A stretch of DNA of 64,000 nucleotides from Lachnospiraceae bacterium JLR.KK002 (GCA_036941025.1 JAYMNP010000001.1:1364001-1428000); one strand, 5' to 3'; counted from the stretch's first letter, positions 26,513 to 35,258 are shown. Notes: a model not told the origin generated them from the sequence alone. Made by a program: numbers and translations.

Positions 26513-26549
26513 AGAAATGCGCTACACCCCACAAGGTAGCGCATTTTCT
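26513..26549. terminator. bidirectional terminator
   Basis: AGAAATGCGCTAC / GTAGCGCATTTTCT perfect stem between cadA and the convergent arsR gene, whose stop it touches. Confidence 0.9.
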
Positions 26550-26914
26550 TAAATATCGGTTGGACAGGAGATTTCAAACAAGGCATCTATGGAACGGTGC
26601 AGCAATTTTGCCTGCGGCGTTTTAGACAGGGAGTAGTATACTTCCTTTCCTTCCCTCCGGCTTGATATAATCCCGCTTTTCTTTAAAACCCGAAGGTGGT
26701 GCGACACAGCAGGTGCGCTCATATCAACAGCCGCCGCTATATTACAGACACATTCCTCACAATGGCATAACAGCCACAAAATCCGCAGCCTTGTAGGATC
26801 GTCTAACTGCTGGAACAAAAACGCTATATCTCTGAACCGTTCTGCAGGTGGAATCTTATCTAGGACTTTCTCAATATTCTGTCCATGATTGTGAGGTAAG
26901 TTATAGTGTGGCAT
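26549..26914 (-). CDS. ArsR-family metal-responsive repressor, CadC-like (121 aa)
   Basis: A winged helix-turn-helix (DDPTRLRILWLLCHCEECVC, NIAAAVDMSAPAVSHHLRVL). The CHCEECVCN cluster at the start of the recognition region is the ELCVC-type metal site of CadC/ArsR sensors, so it is a likely soft-metal sensor. It is convergent with the CadA-type ATPase. It could act at the palindrome at 22414-22447. Confidence 0.9.
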   Translation of the reverse strand: MPHYNLPHNHGQNIEKVLDKIPPAERFRDIAFLFQQLDDPTRLRILWLLCHCEECVCNIAAAVDMSAPAVSHHLRVLKKSGIISSRREGKEVYYSLSKTPQAKLLHRSIDALFEISCPTDI

Positions 26915-27059
26915 TTAACCACCCCCTTCCAGATAAAATTATGATACCCATATACCTATGGTCTGTCAAACAGCTTATACCTTGTCGTGCAACGCCCACT
27001 CCGAAGGAGTATGGATTACGGAATGCCCGAAAGGGTATACATAAGATTGGAGCAACACT

Positions 27060-27383
27060 ATGAATCAAACAAACAAAACAATTTTTTCTGTCCCCAATTC
27101 TTCCGAACTGGAACAATTAACAGAATTACACAAAGCAATGGGCGATTACACCCGAATGAAAATACTTTGGCATCTGATGAAGCAGGAATATTGTGTGAGC
27201 GAGCTTGCAAAGAAAATCGAAGTCACCGAATCTGCCATATCCCACCAGCTACACGAACTTCGCATTGCAAGGTTAGTCCGTTCCCGCAAGGACGGTAAAA
27301 AGGTCTTTTACAGTATTCAGGACGAACACATTCAATGGATTCTGGAAGAAACCTATGCGCATATTTCTGAAAGACATCCATAA
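27060..27383 (+). CDS. ArsR-family repressor (107 aa)
   Basis: A winged helix protein (MGDYTRMKILWHLMKQEYCV, TESAISHQLHELRIARLVRS). It has one Cys in the position where ArsR sensors carry a pair, and a His-rich C-terminus (DEHIQWILEETYAHISERH) that fits a SmtB/CzrA alpha-5 zinc site. Divergent from the other arsR gene, with a shared 145-bp promoter region. Confidence 0.87.
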   Translation: MNQTNKTIFSVPNSSELEQLTELHKAMGDYTRMKILWHLMKQEYCVSELAKKIEVTESAISHQLHELRIARLVRSRKDGKKVFYSIQDEHIQWILEETYAHISERHP

Positions 27384-27446
27384 AGCACAACGGACAGTAC
27401 GCTGTGCGCACTGCCTGTCATGTTTAAATATTTGCAATCGCTCCTA

Positions 27447-27965
27447 TTACAGATTTTCGTAGGATACCAACTGGCTTATCGGAATACGCATATCTTTATG
27501 GCGTTCCGGATCAGCGACTTCTTCATCCGAATAACCAACCGCAAGGATATTGACGGGTTCCAGATTTTCAGGAAGTCCAAATTCCTTTCTGATAACATCC
27601 GGCTTGAAATAGCAAATCCATACAGAGCCAAGCCCCAATTCCGTTGCCTGCAGCATCATGTGGTCTGTCAGAATAGAGGTGTCAATATCACCTGTCTGCT
27701 TCTTATCAAACGGGCGCACCCAAGCCTTTTCATGGTCAGCGCAGACGATGATTGCCAGCGGCGCACCATAGAGGTTTGCCCCCTGTCCTATCTTTTCAAG
27801 TCCTTCTTTGCTCTGCACCACAATCAGATGCACAGGCTGGAGGTTTGCGGCGGTTGGAGCTACATGGGCAGCTTCCAGAATCTTATCCAGTTTTTCCTTT
27901 TCCACCGCCTGATCTGTGTAGCTGCGTACAGAGAAACGCTGTTTTGCAATGTTTAAAAAATCCAT
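27447..27965 (-). CDS. nitroreductase-family FMN oxidoreductase (172 aa)
   Basis: FLNIAKQRFSVRSYTDQAVE at the N-terminus is the FMN-binding start of small nitroreductases; AAHVAPTAANLQPVHLIVVQ and LGLGSVWICYF follow at the usual places. These enzymes reduce nitro compounds, quinones or flavins using NAD(P)H. It is divergent from an HxlR regulator 147 bp away, the arrangement in which HxlR proteins often control redox enzymes. Confidence 0.9.
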   Translation of the reverse strand: MDFLNIAKQRFSVRSYTDQAVEKEKLDKILEAAHVAPTAANLQPVHLIVVQSKEGLEKIGQGANLYGAPLAIIVCADHEKAWVRPFDKKQTGDIDTSILTDHMMLQATELGLGSVWICYFKPDVIRKEFGLPENLEPVNILAVGYSDEEVADPERHKDMRIPISQLVSYENL

Positions 27966-28111
27966 AGTATCAAGTCCTTTCTTATGTTATATTTAGTATG
28001 CCAAACCAACTGACAACTCTATTGTAACGCTGAAATATAATTCCGCAAGATTGCACTTTTTTGATAGATACTTTCAAAAAAGATAGCACCCTTGCAGTTA
28101 GGAGAACCAAA

Positions 28112-28474
28112 ATGAAAGCAGAACAAAAACAATTTAACTGTCCCGTAGAAGCTACCCTGTCCCTGATTGGAGGGAAATATAAACCGCTGGTATTGTGGCA
28201 TTTAAAATCACAGCCATTACACTACATGGAACTGCAACGCCTTATCCCAAATGCAACCCCCAAAATGCTCTCCGGTCAGCTCCATGATTTAGAAGATTGC
28301 GGCATGATAAACAGAGAAGTGATTCCTGAAAAACCGCCTAAAACAATCTACTCTCTTACTGCCTTTGGGAAAAGCATCATACCTGTACTGAACGCCATGT
28401 GTGATTGGGGAACAGCATATTTGGACGGATTGGATATACAGCCCGTATGCTGTCCTTCCCAAAGCAAAAAATAA
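28112..28474 (+). CDS. HxlR-family transcriptional regulator (120 aa)
   Basis: The ATG at 28112 follows TTAGGAGAACCAA. The MarR/HxlR winged helix is seen in CPVEATLSLIGGKYKPLVLW, HYMELQRLIPNATPKMLSGQ and PPKTIYSLTAFGKSI. A conserved Cys near the N-terminus (FNCPVEATL) matches the redox- or aldehyde-sensing cysteine of this family. It probably controls the divergent nitroreductase. Confidence 0.92.
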   Translation: MKAEQKQFNCPVEATLSLIGGKYKPLVLWHLKSQPLHYMELQRLIPNATPKMLSGQLHDLEDCGMINREVIPEKPPKTIYSLTAFGKSIIPVLNAMCDWGTAYLDGLDIQPVCCPSQSKK

Positions 28475-28502
28475 TTATTTTATTGACTATCCTTATGACA
28501 AA

Positions 28503-28546
28503 AAAGAACCTGCACAGCAAACTTGAAACAGCTATGCGGGTTCTCT
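28503..28546. terminator. bidirectional terminator
   Basis: AGAACC-GCA-AGC / GCT-TGC-GGTTCT stem between hxlR and the convergent radical SAM gene. Confidence 0.8.
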
Positions 28547-28553
28547 TATTATC

Positions 28554-29582
28554 CTAAATCTGTGATTGCCTGACATAATTACAAAGTCTGGTGAAATCTA
28601 CCTGCGGATTTTTCTGTAAAATCTGCTCCATACATTCCTGTGCTTTTCGATATAATTCCGGATTTTTCAAATCGTCCAGCAAAAAGAAAATATTGAGCCG
28701 CCTGCCTACAATAAATAAAAGTTTTTCATCTTCCGGCAAGCCTAAAAAATTATCTATGGCAGACAGCATTTCCATTTTATCCGTTTGCAGCTTTCCCCTG
28801 ACCTCCAACAACAAATTGACGATATGTTCATTCACATAATAGCTGTCCATTTCAAGCAGCTTCTCCAAGAATAATTTTTGCTCTATCATTATTTCTTCTT
28901 CGGACTGTAATGTGAAAGAACCTCCCTGAACAAACTCCCACATTTTAGACTCCGGTTTTATTCCCGTTGCATGGACACGAATAAAATCCGGCTGAATCAC
29001 ATTAAGTGCTTCCGCTGTCTGGATTGCATTTTCTTTTGAAAGCTCTTTTCCACCAATCCCAAGCAATATAAACTCTGATAAAATCATGCCAGCGTCTTTT
29101 GCCATACACCCGCTTTCCACAACGGTATCTGCATGGAAGCCTTTGTTGATAAGCTGTAATATCTTATCCGATCCGGTTTCCATACCGCAGTACAGATGAT
29201 TTAGTCCCGCTTGCCGAAGTTCCTGTAATTCTGCCGGACTTTTTCGTGTGATACTGTCAGCACGAGCATAGGAAGTTATATACTCCAAATCAGGAAAATA
29301 CTTATTTAGCGCATCCAAAATACGGAGCAGATAATCCGTTTTTAATACCAGCGCATCCCCGTCCTGCAAAAAACATGATTTGAATTTTCTTCCCTGATAT
29401 AATGCCGCCTGTTCCTTAATATCCTGTATGGTATCTTCAATCGGACGCATGGAAAAATTCATAGATTTGTATAGTCCACAAAAATAGCACTTATTCCAAT
29501 GGCATCCTCTGGTCACTCGGACAAGCAGGCTTTCACTCTCTGACGGCGGACGAATTGAGCCAATTTCTATATTTTTCATCAT
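28554..29582 (-). CDS. radical SAM protein with CX4CX2C cluster motif (342 aa)
   Basis: VTRGCHWNKCYFCGLYK near residue 25 gives three cysteines spaced C-x4-C-x2-C, one residue wider than the standard motif; a related subgroup with GCxWNxCxFC is known to me from memory. ETGSDKILQLINKGF and GIGGKELSKENAIQTAEALN match the Elp3/MiaB-like SAM barrel. AAAGGA precedes the start. The substrate cannot be read from the sequence. The gene may be cargo of the element. Confidence 0.85.
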   Translation of the reverse strand: MMKNIEIGSIRPPSESESLLVRVTRGCHWNKCYFCGLYKSMNFSMRPIEDTIQDIKEQAALYQGRKFKSCFLQDGDALVLKTDYLLRILDALNKYFPDLEYITSYARADSITRKSPAELQELRQAGLNHLYCGMETGSDKILQLINKGFHADTVVESGCMAKDAGMILSEFILLGIGGKELSKENAIQTAEALNVIQPDFIRVHATGIKPESKMWEFVQGGSFTLQSEEEIMIEQKLFLEKLLEMDSYYVNEHIVNLLLEVRGKLQTDKMEMLSAIDNFLGLPEDEKLLFIVGRRLNIFFLLDDLKNPELYRKAQECMEQILQKNPQVDFTRLCNYVRQSQI

Positions 29583-29707
29583 CCCATATCCTTTCCTTCT
29601 TATTTCAGACTTAAAAATAACATTCTGCCGCTGTCAATACAAGAACGCACTTTTTAGGTATATACTTACCAAAAAGGTAGCTATAATTCATAAACTATCT
29701 TCCAACC

Positions 29708-29748
29708 AACAAACAGCAGTCTGCAATATTTACATTACAAACCACTGT
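29708..29748 (-). terminator. probable terminator after the second OmpR-type gene
   Basis: AAACAG-AGT / AC-CTGTTT stem overlapping the end of the gene, in the same position and of similar sequence as the hairpin at 16014-16057 next to its paralogue. Confidence 0.6.
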
Positions 29749-30169
29749 TTAGATTTTTATTGAACCGATAGCCTACGCCCCAAACCGTCTGTATGTAAAT
29801 CGGTTTGCTTGGATTATCCTCTATCTTTTCTCTTATATTATGGATATGACTCATAACGATATTGTAATCACCAGCATATGCTTCATTCCAAACAATATCA
29901 TATATCTGCTCTTTTCTAAACACCCTGCCAGGATTGCCAGCTAATAGATATAAAATTTCAAATTCAATATAGGTAAGTTCAATTTCAATGTTATTAACAC
30001 AAACATTTCTTTGCATATAATCTATCCATAATTTTCCAGCTTGAATTAGTTTTATATTCTGAAAAGCACTGCATTGTTCAAAATTTTTACTGCCATTTAT
30101 GATTTGCAATATCCGCTTATAAATATCTTCCTCATCATCTGTAAAAGATAAAATCATTACTTTGCCCAT
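29735..30169 (-). CDS. receiver-less OmpR-type winged-helix regulator, paralogue (144 aa)
   Basis: Same length and layout as the gene at 16035-16469: MGKVMILSF start, about 45 N-terminal residues without a receiver domain, then an OmpR winged helix (LTYIEFEILYLLAGNPGRVF ... TVWGVGYRFNKN). The two are clearly related but diverged, and their C-termini are nearly the same. It precedes on the minus strand a radical SAM gene. Together the paralogues flank 13.7 kb of efflux and metal cargo. Confidence 0.85.
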   Translation of the reverse strand: MGKVMILSFTDDEEDIYKRILQIINGSKNFEQCSAFQNIKLIQAGKLWIDYMQRNVCVNNIEIELTYIEFEILYLLAGNPGRVFRKEQIYDIVWNEAYAGDYNIVMSHIHNIREKIEDNPSKPIYIQTVWGVGYRFNKNLNSGL

Positions 30170-30193
30170 CACAAACACCAGCTTTCCTTAATT

Positions 30194-30991
30194 TCATTCA
30201 CTCAATAATTGCAATATATTATTTCCCAATACCATATTGGCAACCTCCTGTGAAGGACTAACAAATTCTATTAGTTGCCTGTACAAATAAGGCTCTCCAT
30301 ACGGTGCGTCTGAACTGTAAAGACATCTTTCAGGCAACTCAGAAATAACCATTCTAGTTGCAATTGAAGCAAATGCTGCGGAAAGATCTAAGTACACGTA
30401 TTTATGGCTTTTTGCAAAATCTATCACATCGATCCAATTCGATCCACCCATATGTCCAAAAATCACTGGCACTGAGGGATATTTTTCACAAAGTTCCATT
30501 AAAATGTGTATGCCTGATATAGTGACAGGATTAAATGTATGAACCCATATTGGTAAATTACTAAAATTATTTACTGCTTGAAAAATTACTTCAAGCTGCC
30601 TAATCTGTTCATCAGAACCGGGAGTAAATTCTCCAATACCTTTAAATTCATTAGACAATATATTCTCTTCTATCCATGAAGAAGTTTCTGGTTCGCTCAT
30701 ACCCAAAGGCACTGCACCAAAACCGAAAAATCTTTCAGGATATTTTTTCATCTGCATAGCCAGCTCATTATTATTTTTTATCATTCTTTCTCTATTTGCT
30801 TCTTTATTATTTGCACCAGCCAATACTTTATATAGTATGTTCATTTCTCCTCGCAACTCTGCCAGATTTTTTGCTCGCTCCGGGTGCGGTACAGTCGAAA
30901 ATAATATAGCTTTATCCACTCCCGCCTGATTCAGTTTTTCAATTTGCATTTCTATGGGCAGCATTAAATGCTCATGACTATCAATAATCAT
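30194..30991 (-). CDS. amidohydrolase-2-type metal-dependent hydrolase (265 aa)
   Basis: MIIDSHEHLMLP carries the first metal-binding H-x-H. Further metal ligands fit HTFNP, FGHMGG and the Asp in YSSDAPYGEP. This is a TIM-barrel hydrolase or decarboxylase of the PF04909 type. TTAGGAGG precedes the ATG. It is followed closely by the OmpR-type gene. An ArsR-type regulator lies upstream on the same strand and may control it. Substrate unknown. Confidence 0.85.
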   Translation of the reverse strand: MIIDSHEHLMLPIEMQIEKLNQAGVDKAILFSTVPHPERAKNLAELRGEMNILYKVLAGANNKEANRERMIKNNNELAMQMKKYPERFFGFGAVPLGMSEPETSSWIEENILSNEFKGIGEFTPGSDEQIRQLEVIFQAVNNFSNLPIWVHTFNPVTISGIHILMELCEKYPSVPVIFGHMGGSNWIDVIDFAKSHKYVYLDLSAAFASIATRMVISELPERCLYSSDAPYGEPYLYRQLIEFVSPSQEVANMVLGNNILQLLSE

Positions 30992-31070
30992 CTTATCTTC
31001 CTCCTAATTTTATTTTATAGTTTTGGAATTATGGAACTATTAGTTCAAAAAATTTCTTGACACATATCTT

Positions 31071-31364
31071 TCAAAGAGTGTCAAGAAATCCCGGTAGATA
31101 CTTATCAAACATATCCAGCCTTAACGATACATATTTGTTCAATGATTCTTTTCTTGTTGCGGTCAGACCTGCTTCCCTTAACGTCTTAAAATGATACGAT
31201 GCTGTTGACTTGGGAATATCAATATATTCTCCAATCTCACCGCAGTTCATTTCTTCACCCCTGTTTCTAAGAATCCTTATAATATCCAAACGTGTTTTAT
31301 CTGCCAAGGCTTTAAAAATTTGTACTCGTATCTCGTCCTCTGAATATATCTGTTCCAAATTCAT
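31071..31364 (-). CDS. ArsR-type winged-helix regulator (97 aa)
   Basis: A core of ADKTRLDIIRILRNRGEEMN and DIPKSTASYHFKTLREAGLT gives a standard ArsR helix-turn-helix. No obvious metal-binding cysteine cluster is present. It lies upstream of the amidohydrolase gene on the same strand, 80 bp apart. Confidence 0.85.
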   Translation of the reverse strand: MNLEQIYSEDEIRVQIFKALADKTRLDIIRILRNRGEEMNCGEIGEYIDIPKSTASYHFKTLREAGLTATRKESLNKYVSLRLDMFDKYLPGFLDTL

Positions 31365-31461
31365 ATTGCTATTTTACATCATCCACATTAAAAATTCAAG
31401 TAAAAGTTTTAAATATTTGGAACTATGAAACAATTTTATTTTGTGATACTGGTTAAGTACC

Positions 31462-31527
31462 GACACACCCTCTGGGAGTGTCGAAAGACAAGAATAGCAA
31501 GCACTGCCCATGTCCGGACACATGGGC
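31462..31527 (+). other. candidate oriT for the MobC/MOBP relaxase
   Basis: Two inverted repeats close together: GACAC-CCC-TCT-GGG-GTGTC at 31462-31482 and GCCCATGT-CCGG-ACACATGGGC at 31506-31527. Paired hairpins of this type directly upstream of mobC and a MOBP relaxase mark the transfer origin in related elements. An IS110 copy now lies between this site and mobC. Confidence 0.6.
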
Positions 31528-31627
31528 GAAATTCATCATTCCGTCCTACCGTCCGTTTGATGAAATTTCCATAGGGAAGTGTCCCTAACCCTCTTTGATT
31601 TTCTTTCCGTTTTTTCTCTGCCAGTCC

Positions 31628-31656
31628 TTGACCTTTATCCGCAGATTTGCTACAAT
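31628..31656 (+). promoter_or_regulatory. sigma-A-type promoter that once led into mobC
   Basis: TTGACC, 17-base spacer, TACAAT. It points toward mobC and the relaxase, now interrupted by the IS110 insertion at 31735. Confidence 0.7.
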
Positions 31657-31734
31657 AGCACATGGATAATTCTATCCAAAACAACTGAACAGATACGAAA
31701 CCAGACTGTTGTAAACCGAACAATTTACAGCAGT

Positions 31735-31997
31735 TTTTAGTACCATATAAGTGTAAGAGATAAGGCATATCAATAGTGCTTTACCTTCTGCACTTATTTT
31801 TTTATGATAAGGGAGTAATTGGTCTGGCGAAGCGATTTTTGGATTAACCACATCCGTCATAAAAACCGTCAACCATCCCTTATTATAAGCAGTCGTTTAA
31901 GCAGGTTGAAACCCGTAAGGTGCTTTCGTGTAACGAACTAAAATGAGTGGTAATAAGTGTGGATGGGACAATTACAGATTTATTTTGGAGGTTACAG
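31735..31997 (+). ncRNA. candidate IS110 bridge RNA region
   Basis: The 263 bp between the left end and the recombinase ATG contain no gene. They can fold: AATAAGTG...CACTTATT-type and ATAAGGGA (31804) with TCCCTTAT (31878) would close a stem over about 80 bases. In the IS110 group (for example IS621) this left-end region encodes the bridge RNA that pairs with target and donor. Exact ends and loops cannot be set by eye. Confidence 0.5.
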
Positions 31998-33200
31998 ATG
32001 ATAAGTGTAGGAATTGATGTGTCAAAAGAAAAAAGTACCGTATGTATCTTAAAGCCTTATGGTGAGGTTGTGAGCAGGCCTTTTGAAGTCTGTCATGTGG
32101 AGAAAGAACTGTCCGAACTGACTTCCATGCTGCTGCGTCTGAATGATGACATCCGTGTGGTCATGGAAGCTACTGGGATCTACCATCTGCCTGTATTAAG
32201 CTATCTGAAAGAAAAAGGGCTGTTTGTGGCAGTGATTAATCCATTTGAGATGAAGGAATACCGCTGTCAGGGGTTAAGACGTGTGAAAACGGATAAGCAG
32301 GATGCCATTACAATCTCTAACTATGGGATTGACCATTGGTACAGGCTGAAGGACTATGAGGCAGAAGAAAGCGTCTATGCGGAGCTGAAGCTTTTGGGAA
32401 GGCAGTACCGTCACTATATGCGGATGCGTGTGGAGAGCGTGTTGGAACTGACTCATCTTCTGGACTATACGATGCCTGGGATCAAAACGCTGCTGAAAGG
32501 CTGGAATGAAACAAATGGGAAAGATAAGCTGGGGGATTTTGCGGAAGAATACTGGCATTATGACAATATCACGAAGAAACCGGAGGAACAGTTTATAGAG
32601 AGCTATCTGAAATGGGCAAAAGAGAAGGGATACCATCAGAGCCAGGATAAAGCCGTCAAGATCTATGCACTGGCAAAAGAAGGCATCCCCACAGTACCCT
32701 CCGATACCCCATCGACCAAAATGCTGGTACAGGAGGCAGTACGGGTGTTACGAGAAGTCGATAACACTCTGATGACCATTCTAACACAGATGCAGGCATT
32801 AGCCAAGAGTCTGCCGGAATATCCGGTTGTCAGGGCAATGGGAGGTGTTGGAAATGTCCTTGCGCCTAAATTGATTGCAGAGATTGGGGATGTGAGAAGA
32901 TTCCATAGCGGAAAAGCCCTGATAGCCCACGCAGGAATCGACGCGCCGCCCTATCAGTCAGGGCAGTTTATGGGGACAGAGAGGAAAATATCCAAGAGAG
33001 GTTCTTCCAGCCTGCGAAAGATTGGATATGAAGTGATGAGATGTCTGAAAACCCATAAAGAGCCAGCAGACGCAGCAGTGTATAGATTTATTTTGAAGAA
33101 AGAAAAAGAAGGAAAGTCAAAACGTGCAGCAAAAATAGCGGGATTAAATAAATTCCTTAGGATTTATTATGCACGTGTGATGGAAGTATACCAGAAGTAA
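31998..33200 (+). CDS. IS110-family DEDD recombinase, copy 1 (400 aa)
   Basis: The start was chosen at the ATG at 31998 (MISVGIDVSKEKSTV) with TTTGGAGG upstream. The DEDD RuvC-like half has Asp in GIDVSKEK, Glu in VMEATGIYHL and Asp in VKTDKQDA. The C-terminal Tnp half has AMGGVGNVLAPKLIAEIGD, IAHAGIDAPPYQSG, and the serine-bearing SKRGSSSLRKIGYE. Identical protein to that at 53818-55020. Confidence 0.95.
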   Translation: MISVGIDVSKEKSTVCILKPYGEVVSRPFEVCHVEKELSELTSMLLRLNDDIRVVMEATGIYHLPVLSYLKEKGLFVAVINPFEMKEYRCQGLRRVKTDKQDAITISNYGIDHWYRLKDYEAEESVYAELKLLGRQYRHYMRMRVESVLELTHLLDYTMPGIKTLLKGWNETNGKDKLGDFAEEYWHYDNITKKPEEQFIESYLKWAKEKGYHQSQDKAVKIYALAKEGIPTVPSDTPSTKMLVQEAVRVLREVDNTLMTILTQMQALAKSLPEYPVVRAMGGVGNVLAPKLIAEIGDVRRFHSGKALIAHAGIDAPPYQSGQFMGTERKISKRGSSSLRKIGYEVMRCLKTHKEPADAAVYRFILKKEKEGKSKRAAKIAGLNKFLRIYYARVMEVYQK

Positions 33201-33356
33201 AAAGAACTAAAACAGCGGATACGGCAGACCGGATTTTCCACCGGTCTAATTGTCGTAGGAAAAATTCATACGAAAAATATATTTAAAAACCTGCTAAAAA
33301 GTCTTGACTTTTGTTAGCAGGTTTTTATGCCCAAATTTAGAAAGGACGATGCAGAA

Positions 33357-33698
33357 ATGGCAAACAGGACACGAACCAACCGGAATGAATTTCACTTAGA
33401 TGATAAAGAGCAGTATATCCTTGACGAAAAGTTTAAACTATCCGGCATGAAAAGCAAATCGGCTTTCATCCGGAAGCTAATTTTATACGGATACGTCTAT
33501 GACGTGGATTACAGTTTTTTAAGAGAATACAATACGGAGCTTGGACGGATCAGCTCCAGCCTGAACCAAATTGCGAAAAGAATTAACAGCACAAACCACG
33601 TCTATCAGGAAGATATGGACGAAGTAAAGGAGTTGATGAAACAGGTATGGCATACACAAAAATCCATGCTATCACAGCAACCGTTGATAAAGCGGTAG
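33357..33698 (+). CDS. mobC: MobC-type relaxosome accessory protein (113 aa)
   Basis: The start was chosen at the ATG at 33357 (MANRTRTNRNEFHLDD). A ribbon-helix-helix N-terminus is followed by GMKSKSAFIRKLILYGY and the MobC tail NTELGRISSSLNQIAKRINS. It binds near oriT and helps the relaxase open DNA. It overlaps the relaxase gene by 52 bases. The IS110 insertion ends about 28 bp before its start, so its native promoter has been moved about 1.6 kb away. Confidence 0.92.
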   Translation: MANRTRTNRNEFHLDDKEQYILDEKFKLSGMKSKSAFIRKLILYGYVYDVDYSFLREYNTELGRISSSLNQIAKRINSTNHVYQEDMDEVKELMKQVWHTQKSMLSQQPLIKR

Positions 33699-35020
33699 CC
33701 TACATATGCAACCCGGATAAAACGGACGAAAGCATCTACATTTCTTCCTATGCCTGTGCGCCGGAAACCGCAGCGATTGACTTCAAATATACTTTAGACC
33801 ACTGCCGGGAAAACAGCCCCAACAAAGCCTATCATCTGATACAGGCTTTCGCTCCCGGTGAGGTCAGTTTTGACGAAGCGCACCAGATAGGGAAAGAACT
33901 TGCCGACAAGGTTTTAGAGGGAAAATTTTCTTATGTTGTCACCACCCATATTGATAAAGGTCACGTCCATAACCACATCATTTTTTGTGCCGCCGACAAC
34001 ATGGAACATAATAAATATCATGACTGCAAGCAAAGCTATTACCGCATCCGGAAACTAAGTGACGAGCTGTGCAGCGAGCATAACCTTTCCGTCATAATTC
34101 CCGGTGGGGAGCGTGGCAAAAAATACAATGAATGGCAGTCAGACAAGAATGGTACAGCATGGAAAACGCAGATAAGAAAAGACATCAATGCTGCCATCAA
34201 AGCATCCTCCACCTATGAAGAATTTCTGCTCCTGATGCGGGCAAAAGGCTATGAAGTAAAAGGCGAAGCCTTTGGGGAAGATGCCCCCAAATTTATCTCT
34301 TTCCGTCCACTTGGCAAAGAGCGTTTTGTGCGTGGCAGTGTAAAGTCACTCGGCAGAGAATATACAAAGGAACGCATCAAAGAACGGATAGAATTGAAAC
34401 GGGAACGGAAAGCGGTTATCCCGAAAAGAGATTATGCGGATAAGAGATTGATTGACACCTCTGATGAAAAATTCCAGAACAGTCCGGGACTGCAAAGGTG
34501 GGCGGTGGTTGAGAATTTAAAGATTGCAGCACAGGCATACAACGAGGTTGGCTCCATAAAAGAACTGGAACAGAAAATCGCCGCCACTTCCGCCACTGGA
34601 AAGGAAGCAAAACAGACTGTACGGAAACTGGAAAACCGTATGAAAGACCTTGCGGAAATCATCAAATATGCGGAACAATACAAAGCCAACAAGTCTTACA
34701 ATATTGCCTATAAGAAATCGAAAAACCCTGACGCATATTTCCGCAAGCATGAGAGCCAGATCATTCTTTATGGCGGCGCAAGGCGTATGCTGGAACAGGC
34801 GGGCATCTCCTTAAAAGGTTTGAATATTGACAAGCTGAAAGCAGAATATCAGGAGCTGACCGCACAGAAGAAGGAACTGACCGCCACTTACAAAAACTGT
34901 GACAAAGAGCTGAAATCGCTGAACCGGAAACTGGAGAACCTGAACCAGTATTTAGGGCGCACAGAACAGCCAAAAAACGCACAAGAACAGCCAGACCGGG
35001 ACAACAGCCCTGCCCGGTAA
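33647..35020 (+). CDS. MOBP-type relaxase (457 aa)
   Basis: The N-terminal relaxase domain has the metal-binding triad in THIDKGHVHNHIIF and an early active-site Tyr region (AYICNPDKTDESIYISSYAC). It nicks oriT and leads the single strand into the recipient. The C-terminal third is a charged coiled coil (ELEQKIAATSATGKEAKQTV) that may contact partner proteins. Length is near that of Tn1549-type relaxases. Translation is probably coupled to mobC. Confidence 0.93.
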   Translation: MAYTKIHAITATVDKAVAYICNPDKTDESIYISSYACAPETAAIDFKYTLDHCRENSPNKAYHLIQAFAPGEVSFDEAHQIGKELADKVLEGKFSYVVTTHIDKGHVHNHIIFCAADNMEHNKYHDCKQSYYRIRKLSDELCSEHNLSVIIPGGERGKKYNEWQSDKNGTAWKTQIRKDINAAIKASSTYEEFLLLMRAKGYEVKGEAFGEDAPKFISFRPLGKERFVRGSVKSLGREYTKERIKERIELKRERKAVIPKRDYADKRLIDTSDEKFQNSPGLQRWAVVENLKIAAQAYNEVGSIKELEQKIAATSATGKEAKQTVRKLENRMKDLAEIIKYAEQYKANKSYNIAYKKSKNPDAYFRKHESQIILYGGARRMLEQAGISLKGLNIDKLKAEYQELTAQKKELTATYKNCDKELKSLNRKLENLNQYLGRTEQPKNAQEQPDRDNSPAR

Positions 35021-35061
35021 TATCTTGCCCTAAAAAGGCTTTAAAAGCAAAAAAAAGCATC

Positions 35062-35201
35062 GTGGACAGTGTGCATAACTCCCCATTCCGCTATGGACAA
35101 CACTATTCACAGCATATGGAAAAGCAAAAGCAGCTTTCCCACATCCTGCAAACAGTGTTGCCCACAGCTCCATAAGACGGGGAGTTATACACACTGCCCA
35201 C
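35062..35201. repeat. 140-bp inverted structure with two DnaA-box-like sites
   Basis: GTGGACAGTGTGCATAACTC at 35062 and its near-complement ending at 35201 form 23-bp arms with 20 matches. Each arm contains a TTATNCACA sequence (complement of 35070-35078 and 35185-35193), the consensus DnaA box. Inner segments (CTATGGACAACACT and its near-complement) also pair. It lies between the relaxase and the convergent NTPase gene. Confidence 0.65.
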
Positions 35202-35258
35202 AATGCCGAAGGCGGCGGAATCCTGCTCTTTTCTTCAACTCTAAAATTAGTAATCCAT

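Larger units (their letters stand above)
31735..33329 (+). mobile_element. IS110-family insertion sequence, copy 1
   Basis: A 1595-bp unit identical in both gene and flanks to the inverted copy at 53689-55283; boundaries come from where the two copies diverge (TTTTAG at the left, TTTTTATG at the right). No terminal inverted repeats, as usual for IS110. The right end is a strong hairpin (AAAACCTGCTAA / TTAGCAGGTTTT). It lies just before mobC. Confidence 0.93.

Noticed and set aside
31947..31997. An N-terminal extension of the IS110 recombinase (MVISVDGTITDLF...)
   Set aside because: The ATG at 31998 has a strong ribosome site and gives the conserved family N-terminus; the extension lies in the putative bridge RNA region.
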